Shown here: piece after piece, positions 24,101 to 38,300 of the stretch | How positions within the stretch are numbered: the first letter of the stretch is position 1 | Layout: the number at the start of each line of letters is the position of its first letter | Source of the DNA: Amblyornis subalaris | Lineage: Eukaryota; Chordata; Aves; Passeriformes; Ptilonorhynchidae | Assembly (NCBI GenBank): GCA_018881555.1 | Contig: JACAXG010000061.1 | Span: 2,852,001 to 2,916,000 of the forward strand | DNA: 64,000 bases | Reading direction: 5' to 3' | Notes under the pieces: model-generated | Told to the model about the DNA's origin: nothing | The model's input: the letters and a program-made list of their open reading frames with translations, nothing else | Databases searched by the model: none | Translations under genes and position numbers: made by a program

Positions 24101-27100
24101 TACAGAAGGATGCAGACACCCCTGAGATGCAAACTGCAGTGGAACCAACATCATTTCTGGTAATCAGATTCATCATGGGTCTCTGGAGGTGCACAGGGTT
24201 GTTACTTTGCTACACAGTGGAATATCTAATTTTGTTTATTAAAAGTACGTTGTCTTTTTTGCAGACGTGCATAAACCATGTTACAGAACAGCTCTGTAAC
24301 CAAGGTTCTGAACCATGGCATTTACACTCACAATAGAGTACATTACAATTCTTGTGAATTTTAGCTTTCTTCTTTGACAATATGCCTGTCCAGTGTTCCT
24401 AGATGAAAGTGCGAATGGTTGAAAAAACATGTTGGTAGCAGAACCGGGACCAGTCGCTGCTGCGGTGCCTGGTGTCGCAAGTGGGGCACAACATGCAACT
24501 GACCTTATCCACTGTGACAGTGGTAATTGGAGATCAGCACCAAGATGCAAGTGTGGAACACTTGGAGTAGAAATCTGCGTTCCCTTTGGAAGGCTTTACA
24601 TTATTTTCTCTTCTGGTCTAATTTTTGTACTTGCGTGAAAAAGGGATCTAATTGAGGAAGAAATCTTAAGTGATTTCCAGTTGGCCTTAGGCTGAATTTT
24701 TGAATGGGATGAAACTGTATAGACAGTTCTGCATGGCTTCCCCTCAGGTTTTCCACCGAGAAAAGTGGTACAATAAACTGATTTTTTTTTTTTTCCGGTT
24801 TTTTGGGTTTTTCTGTTTGTTTGTTACACATACTTTGTTCCTGTAGTCTTTACTTATGTTAGCATTTTTTTCAGTTTTGCTGTCTTCAGGCTCTGTCATA
24901 CTGCAACAGATAAATAATACTGAGTCCTGTGGCAGAAATGCAGAGATACAAAGCTTTGATTCATTTGGAGGGTGCACATTAGAGAAAGCAATACTTCAAA
25001 AGATGTACTTACTTTGTCACTTCTCTTTTGCTGGCATTTTGGACTTCATAAAAACTGGCTTTAATTACCAGAGGTACTGCAGAGAATTCAAGTTTCTTCA
25101 TCCAGCTACTGCTTGCAAAATACCAGGGAGGATGACTGATGTGTGCAATAAGCTCAGCCTGTTGTGTAAGTTGAGTGGAGTGCAGCATGCATCCTGAAAC
25201 AGCGTTGAATTTCTACTATAACTTTGAGTACAAAGTAGCATCTTAGACTGCATATCCACTGAATGTTTTGCCTTCATTTAAAAATCTGTTTTAATATATT
25301 CTCCAGTACCTGAACTACTAAAGTAGTTGAAGAACTAAGGGTAGTACAGGCTTTCTTCATCAAAATTAAATTTCTCCTGGGGCATGTCCTAGTATTAATT
25401 TAAAGTACAGTAGTCTTTATGTGACATCTGTATATACTTTCCTAACATCTGTAGCTAAAAAGTAAGAACACAAAAAAAATTAAAAACTTTCAGCTTTTTA
25501 AAAGACTTTTAGTTGACTTGCTTGTACATGCTCTGGTTTTTGCTGTATGGTGGTTGAAGGTTTTTCTGTGTATTTGTCTGGTGTGAGCATGTGTGTGCTT
25601 CCTGTTTATCATTTCTGTGCCTGAAGCTTGCATTATTCTTCCTCTAATTAAAAAAGGTCAGAAAACTTATTAAAACCTAACACCTGTATAGGCTTATCTT
25701 CAAAGCATAAAACTTAGTTAGTGAGCATCAAGTTAAGTTGATTGCTTTTGTACTTTATGAAATATTTTTCTTTACAGTCCTTTAAGAAACGGAAGTCTTA
25801 ACATAATTTCCTTAATACTGGATTTTAGTTTATCTCTTACCAATACCTTGCTGTTGGTCATGATATATGTATTCAAAGAAGACTTAACCTTTTAATTCTG
25901 CTGGGTTTGGAGTTGTGATGTTTTGTTCTCTTTTTGTCTATGCTGAGATAATTTTTAAATAGTGCTTCTTTTCCAGAAGATGCAGCTGTGAGGTCCATCT
26001 GTTCATCAGAAAATTTGTGCTTCATCTTTTTTTAGACAAACTTCACAGCCTGAAAGAAGTATGTCTGCTGTGTTTGAGCTGGGAAAGGGTTGTTGGCTCT
26101 TCCCCACAGCTTTTGTGACCTTCACAGGCATGAATAACGGGCATGTAAAATACAGTTGAGCCAGGTTTGATAAGGGAAGGGACTGCTTGAGCTTCTATAT
26201 ATGGGTATGCTAAAATAGCTCCATCTTGGCTTCCCAGTAGACTTGGAGCAAATGAAGTAAAAAAATTAATGAACTTCTCTAAGAATTGATGTTATTTCTT
26301 TCCAACATGCAGAAATTTAGTGGGCAGAATTTGAATATCCAGAGGAACAGTAATTCTTATCAATTAGACTTCTTCTCCTTCCTTTACAAATTCATTGCCA
26401 TATGTGATTCTGCAGTCAGTAAAGTGTTCCTGCTGCAAACAACAGCTTCCTTCATTAAGCAATCTTACTGTCTATTTAGAGGAGATCTACTGCATTTACT
26501 GCCTGAGGAGGGGGTCCCGTTTAGAAAAGTTGCCTGGGTGGTGTTCCAATGGAATGCTGCCCAGGAATGTCTGAGTTCGGGTGGCTGTCCAGGGCTGTAG
26601 CTGCGCTGGCCCAGCACTCCCTCTTGACAGTGTCTGTCAAATAAAAGGTGAAAAGTCTGTGGATGTTTGAAAGCCCGAGTGCCATTGCACCCTGCTACAG
26701 ACAGCAGTGTGTGTGGGAGCAGGTAATGGATCTGTAGAGGAGCAGGGAGCTGAACTGCAGTGCGCCATCGCTCTTGTAGTGTGCTCTGGAGCTGTTGCTG
26801 AGTGTAATCTCTCTCAGTTGGTGCAGCTGCTGGCTGGGAAAACACAAACATAATGTTGTGTGTGCTCATTGCACAGTGCTTTCCCAGAGACTTTTATCTT
26901 TAAATACGTTTTCTGAAACTTACTCAAGCAGCAGTAACAGACAGCTTTGTCAGGCTTTCATATATTCGTGGTCAATAGCCTGTTTGTGAATGAACTTGTT
27001 AAATGTTCTCAGAATGTTAACTTTTTCATAATTCCTTTTCTCTGTCCCACACTGCCTAAACTGCTATAATTTGTGACCGGGGAGAGAAGAAGTCAACACA

Positions 27101-30100
27101 AAATAACTTTTTTTTTCCTTTGCCTTATATTTAAGCATAAATCATTATTTAAAAAACATGAACACAAACGGGAAAAAATATGGCGTTATCACTTGTTAAG
27201 GGTGGCTGAAGTTACAAATTAATCTTCCTTTGGTCTGAGCTTGTTGGGAGTCTCATGAAACTTTTTGATACATCCCTCTTGAAAAGATTTTAAATCACAC
27301 AAGAAATTATTTCTAAGGTTTATGTATGTGACAAGATTTTAATCTAACTTTTCTAGATTTTGTGTGGAGCACCCGCCTCACCAGTAGTCCTTGAGGTATT
27401 TATTATAACTTCCTATCCAGATGAGTAGGCCATGTGGAAATAAATATGCATGTTTATTTAAATATATTATACATAATTTTCTTTTCATTCCTGTTGTTTT
27501 GTAAGCTTGGAGACTAATAAAATGAAACTGAGCTAAAAAAATCTGCGCAAGATATTCATTCTGAAAAGCTTTAATTTCCCCTAGTGAGTGACACATTTGT
27601 CTTCTGTCTGCAAATCTGGAAAATTTATTTAAATGTATGCTTCCTCTTTCCTCTACATAGAATTAATGTAGACAAGAATTAGGCACCGAAAGAAAGAGTA
27701 AAATCAAATTTGGTAGAAGAGTCTCAGTTGAGAGCTTGGTGAAAACCTTTTTCTTACAGGAAGAGTTATCAGGGTATCTTTTACTTCTGTATGATCTGAA
27801 TTTACTGTTTTAAGGTACAGGATGTAGATTAAACCTTTGAAGCATCCTTTGGTTGTCTGAAGAGCTCTGTGGAAATTAGAAGTTAATTGTGGTTAGTTAA
27901 TTTTGCATTAGGAAGGGGGATTTCACTATCCTTATGCCTCAGGATATGTGCTGTTTGCCACAGAGATCAGTTAACATCTCTTCTCCCACTTTCCCTGGTT
28001 CAAATGGCAAACTAGTTTCCCTGAGTATGGGGTCATATGTATAGTAGGATTAAGTTGTTCAGTGCANGTACACAGCAGACCAGACCTGGTTCCTGCTGAG
28101 TCTTGCTTGAGGCTTTAAACTTGATAGAGTTATGAAGATGTTCGTTGAAAATTGACTGTGGAAATTAATTCTATGTGTATTCCCTGTCAAGAAAGCCAGG
28201 GGCTGGAGTGAAGAGCAGCCCACTGTAATCTCTTTTTCTCTTTGGAGTCCCTGCTCAGATTCAGTTCTGTTGTCACTTTTTCCTAAGAATCCCTTTATTT
28301 CATCACCTTGCCTCAACTGAGAGCCTGTTTCTGCTGCTCGGTTCCTCCTGGTGTGTCTGGAGGCTGTTGTCAGTGTGTGTTTTTTGGGAGATGTGTATGC
28401 TCCTAGGTGGTTTTGTTAACCATTGTAGGCAGCCATGCCTATCTTATGGTATCCTCACAAAAGCAAATCTTTTTGTGTTGTGATGAGAGTTTAAAGTTTT
28501 ACCCAGACGATCTTTGAATGTAGAAGAAGGCTTGTCTTCAGAGAAAGAAGGTGAATGGTAGAGCTTTCAAAGTTGGTATGTTCTTATTATTTTCCTGTAA
28601 AAGATGGGACAAGAGAGGCAAGAGAGACCCAATCAATTTTCCACTGAAGGAAAAGCGCGCATTTGCTTTTTATTGGACACCAAAGTACTCGACAGTAAGG
28701 AGCACTTCTGACAACCTGGTTTGTGCAGTTTGTTTATGTAGTCCTTAGTTCTTGTATGCCTGACTTGAATGTAAGTTCTGCAGGGCTTTCCACCCCATGT
28801 TGAGTAACTTCTATCAACATTTCAAGGGCAGATTCACCACAAAGGAGATGTGNGGCTCAAAAGGCAATTTTTGTTGGGATATTTAGATTTGGTAGTCTCT
28901 AAACTCCTCAGTTCCATCTGTTTTCTTGCTTGGTAGGACCTGATCTTTTTAGTAAAACTTTCCTGCATGAGTGCTTTCATCTTCAGCTGTCATTCCTGCT
29001 GCTCAGGAATAAGAGAAGATACTTTTCTAAAAGTGCTAAGGTGGCTTTACCCCTGGAAGGAAGGAAGTGAAATTGTTTAAAAGACTGCTACTTGAAATTC
29101 CATGTGTATCTACATTATTCTGAAAGATCATTATGATTAAGCCTGGAAACAGTGAATCTCCTGCTGTTTGTTTTCTAATAAAATCCTTTTCCCCCTAGAA
29201 ATGAATAAACAAAAGCCTGTTGAAGAGGTTCTGTAATGATTTTCTCAAAGTGTCTTGCCCTCCTCCCACCTTTGCGCTTCAATAGTCTTTGGATAAATCA
29301 AACTGTTTGAAAGTACATGTATGAGTATCTAAAGGTATATGTAGTCAGTATATTGCTTAGACTTTCAAAGCTATTTTCACATGTGAGCAAATATTAGTGT
29401 TTCACATTAAACAGGAAGTATGTTTGAAGGTGGCCCATGACTTGTGTAATAAACATAAAACATTGCTATTAAAATGCTTAGTCTGGTCTGTCTAAAAAAG
29501 TACCCATGTATTTGTTGTCCGTTCTTTTTAAATAAACCAGCAGAGACGATTCCTGCTGAAAGATGCTCTTGATGACCTTTTGGAAAATAACATTTGATAG
29601 TGTTCTGAATTTTTTGCCAGGTGAGTGTAAAGCAGTGAAGCATATAAATGTTCCTGTGCCTACCATGTTCTAGGTAACAGGTGTGAAGACTTTGTTGCAG
29701 CTCAAGCTTTCTCTCATGCTAAAATTTTTTTGCTTAACATTTTAACTGGTTAAAATAAAGGGGTGTACTTAAAAGTATTATTTTTTATTCAGCTACTTAG
29801 AAAGCTCTTCCCTTTAAGATGAGGAACTAGCTACACTGAGGCAATATAGAGGCTCAAACATAAACACTAAGGATAAACAATACAGGATGAGTAAAGGTGG
29901 CTTATCTTGCATTTTTGTTTCACTTTCTAATATTGAGGCAACACTATTAATAACTAAGAAGACTCTTGCCGTGATGGCTGTGCCCTGAGATCAGACACAA
30001 AGCAATAGGAAGCTATTTCTGAAAACAGCTGGTTTGGGTTTTGATGACCTGGGATGCAAGTTTGCCTTTGTGAATTTTTTGAACTCTGCATGTTGATAAA

Positions 30101-32178
30101 GCTGGTTGCGGTTTTCCAAGAAGACTGAAATATACTTAAGTAGTTCTGATGCTGGATGTTTGTGAAACCTTTAATAAATAAAATATTAATTTGAAAATAC
30201 CCTGTNGACTCGCACAAAGTATGAAAGACATTCTTCTGAAGCTTAACGTTGCTCTTAACAGTTTCTCGATGGTAAAGTTTTTATGTAGGGACTTTATTTT
30301 TTAATTTGATCTGTCTAAGGCAGAATTGTGAAAGGCTTAAGTAAGAAAGCTTATTGTCATGGAGATATATGAAGAATGTTACGCATGTCTTTGTCACCAT
30401 CAAATGCTGGAATTTCAGCTGGTGGTTGAGATGCATGCTTTGACCTGAAGGAAGCTTTATATTTTCTCTGATTATTTATAAGAGCAAAAGTGCTAACCTG
30501 AAAATCCCTTAAAAACAATTTACATAACCGTTAAAAATGTAAAGAAAGGTTATTATTCTAACACTTGCATTATTATGCAGCACCTGTGACGTAAATTGGC
30601 CAGAAACATNTGTCTACTTCTGCAGACGTTATAGCTTGCATGAGTACATTAAGAGTCATGAGTCTGTAACTGGAAATTGAGAAAACGTGAAAGAAGGCAA
30701 TGGAACTAGTCAGGATGTAGGACATACCTAATCTGGGGAAGTTGTGGACTGTTTACATGGTGATTTGAAGACTTTATATAATGTGTGATTGCTGACAGCA
30801 CTTTGTCTATTACAAAGTAGAAATAATACTGCTTCAAAATCTAAAAGCATAAAGTGTCATTTTCCCTCCTACTCATGGTTTCACAGAAAATTCACTTTTT
30901 TGGGAGTGAGAAGTGTGGTTAAAACAAATTTAAAATAATGCAGACTTTTGACATGCACTACTGTAGTTAAAATGTGGCACATGAGACGATTTGCTTGTTG
31001 AAAAGTCAGTTCCACTTAACAGAAAGAGTGGCCAGAAATTTTTTTCTTGGGATGGAATTTTCTAGGAAGAATTGAAATCAGAAAGTAGGTGTTGAGAAAT
31101 GCAGTTTGTTCTGTTACTGTGCAGTGTTTCATAATAGCTTTCATTATAAAGCAATGAGGAGAGTTAAGGGTAAATTCCTGTGTGGGAGAAGGGGCATATA
31201 GGCTTTTCTAATTCTCTTGATGTATACTGCTCTGCAACATGCAGAGCATTGCAGAACACAGTGGTTGTTCAAAGGCTTTTCAGCTTGTTGGGGACCTCAG
31301 CAGGCGATTTTGTTAGTATACCTGTGTATGTGTCCATTTGAGCATGTGTATATAACTTGGCAGGAGTGTAAAAGAATACAGTTAGGAACAAACTCCTCAC
31401 TCACCGCGGTGATTTCATGGGACCAGACAGCTGGGATGGTGGCATTTTCTGACATTTTCCTGGGTAACATTGTTTACTCTCAGCCAGATTGCTTCGTTTC
31501 TCTCAGCAAGTCTGTAGATAGCCAGGAAAATCCACTGTGGGTAATGGGAAGGCAGGTTTCATTTCTCATGGTAGGATGTACTTCCCATTGCAGTGTTTTG
31601 TGGGACTAGGTCAGTGTTGGCATCTGTACCATGTGCACTTAGTGCCAGAGTGCAGGGAGTCAGGACCGGCTGTAAAGGACTGCTGGGGATGGGCACAAGT
31701 GTCCCTACGGTAAGAGCTGCCTTGGAAGCAAATTTTTGGTTTAAAAAAATTGGTTTGGAACGACGTGTTCATTTTAAAAACAGTGGATTTGCCTTTACAA
31801 GCATTGTAAGACTTGTTGGTTGGTCTGAGGGCTGGAAACTTCTGAAAAAGAGATTAAATGGAAAGAGTAGTGAATGAGTTGCTTTTATTGTATTTGGAAG
31901 ATTCTGCATACCTTATACATAGTTTATACTTGTTTGATTTTTTCAATCCTTAGTAGCAAATCTTGAATGTGCTGGGCCTGGATTTAATTGGATACAACCT
32001 TTATTCCATTTTTCAAAAACACACACAAAAAAAGTTCTTTTTTTGTTCTGTCCCCTTGCTCTCAGTAGATGTATTTACTTAACATCTCTGAATTCAATAT
32101 TGTGGTGTTTCCCAGAGCTTTTACTCCTTATGGAAGCCTGTTTTGGTCAGTACTTACTTTCTGTTTTTGTTTTGTCAG

Positions 32179-32300
32179 CAGCCATGCAGCAGGTCTTAGA
32201 CAACCTTACTGATCTGCCGACTTCGACAGGCGCTGAAGAAATAGACCTGATTTTTCTTAAAGGAATTATGGAAAACCCTATCGTAAGATCACTTGCTAAG
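32179..32300 (+). CDS. PALS2: PALS2 exon 2: start codon and first L27 (residues 1-39)
   Basis: The acceptor is tcag ending at 32178, with a second AG three bases later. The ATG is at 32184 and the coding part encodes residues 1-39, starting MQQVLDNL and ending RSLAK, phase 0. I chose this ATG because it begins the known PALS2 N-terminus and has G at -3. It encodes most of the first L27 helix bundle. The donor is AAG then GTATTT. Confidence 0.95.
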
Positions 32301-35300
32301 GTATTTAAACTTGCTGCTTTGAGTAGAATCTGGAAATATTTTAACTCTTATGTTATTGTGTGAACATTGAGTATGGATTGAGGTATTAACAAAAGCTTTC
32401 ATGTATGGTATGATTTACTAAAAGACTTTAAGGCAAGCTTGAAGGTGAAGATTTCGTATAGTGTAATTTCTGTGCATGCAGGTTAATTGTTAGATGGAAT
32501 ATTCCAGAGGAAGAATTAAAATTCAGAGACTACAGAAATAATGTGGTTACATTATTTATGAAGAAAAAGTCAAAATACTTGGAATTGATTTTAATGTAGT
32601 CTTGTAACCACTGTTGTGTGCAAAACCCATATGCCTTCTGACTTGTAGCGTTTTTGCCAGAGAAGAGAAGTAAGAGCAGTAACTTTCATTATCCCATGGC
32701 ATAAAGAAGTTTTCTTTTTGTCTTTAGCTCAAAACTACTTTCTCATATGCCCAGGAAAATATTCTCCATGCTCTTACCTGGATCTCAGAGTAATGCTGTT
32801 ACCTTTGATTGTCAGCTCTCTGAGACATGGATTATCCTTAGTTTTTGGTCTTGGGTTACAAAAATCTTTTATTTAAAGGTGGTAGCAATCAATTATAAAT
32901 ATGTAAGGTGATATTTGCAAAAAAATCTTTGGACTCTGTAATTAAAATGTAGCTGGTCTTACCAGTGGGAAACGCAGTCAAATATTGTACAGCACTTACA
33001 TTCTTTCTTAATCTTACTTCATAAAAATAAGCTCCTTTCATGAGGAAAACCCAGTTAACTTAAATACAGCTGTCTCTTTAATAGGAATAGGCATCTGAAA
33101 GCAATGCCCTCTGGGCAGATGTGAAATGCTCTGTAAAGCTAAAGGATTGTTTTCCAGGGATTTTGTTCAGTATAGAAATCTGGAAAGGAAAACTTCTCAT
33201 GAGAATTCATATAAGAATTTACTTCTGTTTAGCTGTTCAAAAAATTGTTTTCAAGCCGAGGACATTGCATAGTAATAAACTTAAAAGTAATGGAAGTGTC
33301 TCATCTGCTGGTGAAATGACTGCAGAGGGAAAGATTTGTGTACTAAATCTACTAGAGTAAGTAAAAGCATTTTCCTACTGATGTTGGAAACAACTTTTAA
33401 GTATCTGCTGCATAGGTCATCTTTAATTTAATATTTATCATGAAGAAAATGTTCGTTGCAAAGCCTTTTTTTCTTATCAAGAATTTGCACTTTAATGGCC
33501 AATTACAATTATGTGGAATTTAATGACTAGTAGATGTAAAAAATGTGCTTGTAATGGAAACAGATTTTTAACTGTACACAGGCTTTATCTAGAATGCTTA
33601 AAGGTTTTAATTGTGTTCACATGGCATGACCACACTCATATTTTCTTTGTAATTATTTTGCAAAAAACCTCTGTCTTAACCAGCAATGCTAAATAAGGAT
33701 AAGATCAAAACACATTTGGTGAAGCGTATGTAGTTCATATATATCTATTTGTCCCTAAAAAGACATAAAATTTGTTTTTCTCTTAAAAGAGCTGGTTTTA
33801 CCAGAATTAGCAGTTCTCTGAGATGGTCACATTATTTAAGCAGAATCATTTCAAAGCAGGCCAGAAACGCACAAGCTGTTTCGTTTTCCTTTATTAGCCA
33901 GTTATTAAGACTAATCATTATGTAAAGTATGCCAAAAAAGACAAAAAGAAACTTAGGGAAATGTGCCACAAGCCATACAAACTTATTTTCTCCTTTTGGT
34001 TCTTAAATAAATGAGGGCAAACAATAAGCACAGTAATTAGTTAATAATACTTTGCAGTGCAAAGTTTGGCTGATTTTTTAAAACTGGATTAAGTTCATTT
34101 CACACTTTTCTATGTTGAATAAAGTCATCAAGGTAGAAATCAGAAATTTTTGGGCATAGGGTTCTTTGAACGTTTTGATTTTTCAGTAGGTGGTAAGGGA
34201 AAGGGGAAGTAACTGTAATCATTTTAAAATGTTTTTTCCTGTCACTTTCTGATGTTTGCAGAATCACAGAGTAGTTTGGGTTGGAGACACCTTTAAAGGT
34301 CATCTTGACAAACCCCCTGCAGTGAGCAGGGACATCTTCAACTGGATCAGGTTGCTCTGAGCCCCATCCAGCCTGATGTTGAATGTTTCCAAGGATGGAG
34401 CATCTACAACCTTTCTGGGCAACCTATTACGGTGTTTCACTACACTGATCCTAAAATCCTTTCTTCCTTATATCTAGTCTCAGTCTACCCTCTTTTAGTT
34501 TAAAATTGTTATGCCTTGTCCTATCGCTACAGACCCTACTAAAAAGTTTGTCCCCATCTTTCTTATAAGCCCCCCTATAAGTATTGAAGAGCTGCCATAA
34601 GGTCTTCCCAGAGTCTTCTCTTCTCCAGACTTAACAACCTCAACTCCATATCTTTCCTGTGCTGACGTTTATGTTCAACCCTAACTAGCCTTTAGAATTA
34701 TAATGCTTTTTGGAAAACAGTTACTAAACTTGGAACATGCATCACTTCCACTACTGAACTGTCATATCAAAATTCTCTTCTCCTGGATTGTTAACTGTTC
34801 TTTCAAGCCTCAAAACTTTATCTTCTTTTGTAGTCACACTCTTGCTTTTAGTACTGTAGCACAGCCTACAGCAGATCAAGTGAATGCCTAACCCAGGCCA
34901 AGGAAGCGCCTTGGGAGTAAACTGTAAGTGCTTAGTTCAGTATTCGGGATGGCAGATTGTTGGAGATAAAAGCCTTACTATTTGAACATTTGGCAAGTAT
35001 GATACATACTGAATGCACAGAAGGGCTCAATTCAGTATCACTGAAACATTTCTGGAATGATGAAATGAAAAAAAATTGCAATATCTAAGGTATTCCTATT
35101 TGTTTGTTTGTTTTTTAAATTATTCATACCACTCCGTATCCTGCTACTCCTCAATATATTACGGGATCAGAAGTTATTCACTGATAAAACATTCTGTTCC
35201 CCATGGCTCTGATTTTGGAGTGAAGGGTGAGGATATTTGTATTTAGATTATACTCAGTGGTAGTATTTTTAAAAGAATGAGTAAGAAAAAAGGTAAGTCA

Positions 35301-38300
35301 TATTCTCTAGTCTTATAAAGTTTTTGCAGTTGGATTATGTTTAAAAGTCATTAGATTTGTGTTTTTACATGCTGTAAAAGAAGTAAACTTTAAAAGAAGG
35401 ATATTGTTTACTGTATGTATTATGTACAAAATAGCATTCACTTATTAAGGAGAATATGTGTAGGTGCCAAGCTTCCTATAACTTTGTAATCACAGTCATT
35501 TGGTTTGTGCGTGTTGATGTTGGGGAATGTTTGAAATGTCTTTATGTTAAGTTAGCCTTTCCAGAGTTTGAGCATCAGTCCTACAGAAATAGCATTTTAT
35601 AGATATGAAGTACAATTTAATACTCAGATGATTTCAGGAAGCAAAGTTTTCTGCTTTTAGCAAAATTTTATTTGATTGTCTCTTTTAAAGCACTAATAAG
35701 AAAATAAAAGAGCTTGCATACCTTCAAATTATATATATGAGAAGTATATATAGATAACTCTCAGTTATACCTATTATTTGTTTGGTTTTTATATGCCAAA
35801 GTGATTGCTCTTTTGTGAAATTCCTTGTTGCTACAGTGTAGAAAATAACTCTTAATTGAGAATCCTAGTTATTTTTGACGTCCTCTTACTCCCTAGTTTT
35901 GTGATAGAGCACTGTCTGTAATAACTAAGTGAAGTATTCAGAGATGTTTCTCTTGCTGCTCAAAGCACCCCTATTTCAATGGATTTTAGTATCTGCAGAG
36001 TTTAGGAAAGGATTGTCTGGAGAAATAGCTCTAGAAATAGTTGAAGTGTTATCAAAGAATCACGGATGGTTGAGGTTGGAAGGGACCTCTGGAAGGCATC
36101 TAGTCCAACCCTCCCTGCTCAAGCAGGGCCATGTGGAGATGGTTGCCCAGGACCACATCGAGACAGTTTTTGAATATCTCCAAGGACGGAGACTCCATCT
36201 TCTCTGGGCAACCTGTGCCAGTGCTCAGTCACCCTCACAGTGGAAAAAGTCTCCTGATGTTCAGAGCTTCCTGTGTTTCATTTTATGCCCACTGGCTCCT
36301 GTCCTGTCACTGGTCACGACTGAAAACAGACTGTGTCTGTCCTCTTTGCAGAGTATGCCTTCAGATATTTATGCACATTGATGAAATTGTCCTGAGCCTT
36401 CTCTTCTCCAGGCACAACAGTCCCAGCTCTCTCAGCCTTTCCTGAAGTGGGAGCTGTTCCAGATCCTTCATCGTATTTGTGGCCCTTCACTGGGCTCTTT
36501 CCAGTATGTCCAGAACTATACACAACATTCCAGGTGTGGCCTCACCAGTGCTGAGTAACACTCACTCTTCTAGTAATGCTTCTAATGCAGCCCAGGATAC
36601 TGTTAGGTGTCTTTGCCTCAGACTTTTCTCTAGGGCTAATTTCCTTTAGTCATGCAGACTTTTCTGTAGAATATGCTGTTTTGAAGGTGTTTGAATGTGA
36701 AGAGTCTGAGGAAGATGTTTCTCTTGCAGACTTTATTTTATTCTGAGAAGATCCCATGGTTCCTTTTTTGTCCTTCTAGAAGGTGTACTTGTCCAGGGTT
36801 CTGAAGCAGGAAAGGTCCTGAGGTGCTGTGCTGTTCAGAGAGCAATGCTTGCTGTGTTAGCATAGAGGTTGCAGGAGATAAGGACTTACAAGCTTCTCTG
36901 ATATGTGCTGCTTATAAAGTTTGTTGGGTCACATAGTTAAGCATGCAAAATCCTTCAGCAGTTTAAAAGATAAAATATTGGGTTATCCTACATGTTATTT
37001 TTTTCTGGCTTTCCTGCTGAAGGTACACCAAGAAACTACTTTAAAAGTTTATAAATTGGAATCACTTGAAGCTTGTTTACCTTACAGTCTCATATATTTA
37101 ATCTTGCAGGCTCATGAGCGACTGGAAGATTCTAAACTGGAGGCTGTCAGTGACAACAACCTGGAGCTGGTGAATGAAATTCTTGAAGACATCAGTCCCT
37201 TAGTAAATAAGGATGAAAATATTGCAGAATTGGTTGGAATACTCAAGGAGCCTCATTTTCAGGTGACACCTTTTTACTGTATGTTACCAGCTTACTGTAT
37301 CACTGTCCACATACGGATCTAGGAATAATAATGAAACAAAACCTGAACTGTAGCAAACTGTAATATGTATGATTTTATGCCAAATGAAAGATAAAGCAGA
37401 AGCCATGTGGGGTTACCAATAAACATGATTGTATTCTTTGATATCATCTCAAAAATATCTTTACTCACTGTGTTAAATTCTACTGGAGTTTCTGTTATAA
37501 ATCTTGGACAACCTTTTACTTCTTATATGACTGGAGTTTCCATAACAATTCTCTGAAGGCTTGCTTCATCTGTAACATTTCCAGGTGATCTCAGTTCCTG
37601 ACCATGAGCATTGTGCATTTCAGTTCAGCTGTTGGCTTTCATACTCGTGTGTAAGATGTACGGTTTGCAGAGTGAATGAATGTGATTCTTCTGTGATGTG
37701 ATCTGCACTGCAGCTGAAGCTGAGACTCTGCATCCCTCTCACTGTTGCTCTGCTTAAGTGAAGTGTTGACATCTGCTTGTCAAAAGCAGATGTTTTTTCA
37801 TTTTGCTGTTTCTATGACCAGCTTCTGTACTGAGCCTCAGAGATTGAGGTTTGAAAACCCTTGGTAGATTCTGGCCTTTCTAGGCAAAGTTCAGTGGACT
37901 TCCCTACTTAGCTAAAGGTATCCTGTAGCAGAACATAAGCAAACCTTTTTCCACAGTATAAACGGGCTTCTTTTAGCAGACAGGTATGGAGTCATAGACA
38001 TTTTTTGGGGTGTACGAGTTTAAGCACACTTTTTTCCTAAGTTTTCCATTTCATGTTATACAAACACAGCAGTGAGATACATTACTATTTAACATGGATA
38101 AACACTGGAAATGCTGTCAAGCTGTACTGTGGCCTCTTGGAAGAGAGATCACTTCAAGAACTCAGCGTTTGAGGTAGTAGCTTTTCCGAGTACTGACAGT
38201 TCCTCTGCCTCTCCTGAAGAGCAGTGTGTTGGCCTCCCTTGTGCTCTTATGTGTCCAGAAAGGCATCATAGCTAAGTGATCAAAGACTGTGGTTTGGAGA

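Larger units (their letters stand above)
4066..32178 (+). other. PALS2: PALS2 intron 1 (28 kb)
   Basis: Bounded by GTGAGT at 4066 and the tract tttgttttgtcag ending at 32178. The first ~280 bases continue the CpG island and a C/T-rich tract follows to about 4740. The rest is AT-rich with no supported gene: its open frames are short, unrelated to known proteins and lack convincing splice context. Local features inside are a CpG-dense patch near 10.45-10.60 kb, small tandem duplications near 8.7, 13.1 and 19.4 kb, a TG/TA-rich tract near 13.8 kb and an A15 run at 21139. Large first introns of this kind often hold enhancers, which I cannot identify by eye. Confidence 0.8.
32301..37109 (+). other. 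PALS2: PALS2 intron 2
   Basis: 4.8 kb, GTATTT to ATCTTGCAG. It contains two minus-strand CR1 fragments (about 34.26-34.68 kb and 36.05-36.63 kb). No gene or RNA gene is seen in the remainder. Confidence 0.9.

Noticed and set aside
24427..24450. TGGTAGCAGAACCGGGACC, whose first ten bases match a retroelement primer-binding site for initiator tRNA-Met
   Set aside because: Complementarity stops after ten bases, and no long terminal repeats, gag/pol-like frame or polypurine tract are visible nearby. Chance match.
31217..31609. 130-codon open frame in late intron 1
   Set aside because: Translation resembles no family I know and has no convincing exon borders; it ends 570 bases before the true coding exon.
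35929..36523. Open frames of 150, 104 and 69 codons near 36 kb
   Set aside because: They lie within or overlap the CR1 fragment at 36053-36625 and translate its non-coding or antisense sequence.
36921..37322. 133-codon open frame around exon 3
   Set aside because: Only 37110-37262 is coding; the rest is readthrough into flanking introns past clear AG and GT junctions.
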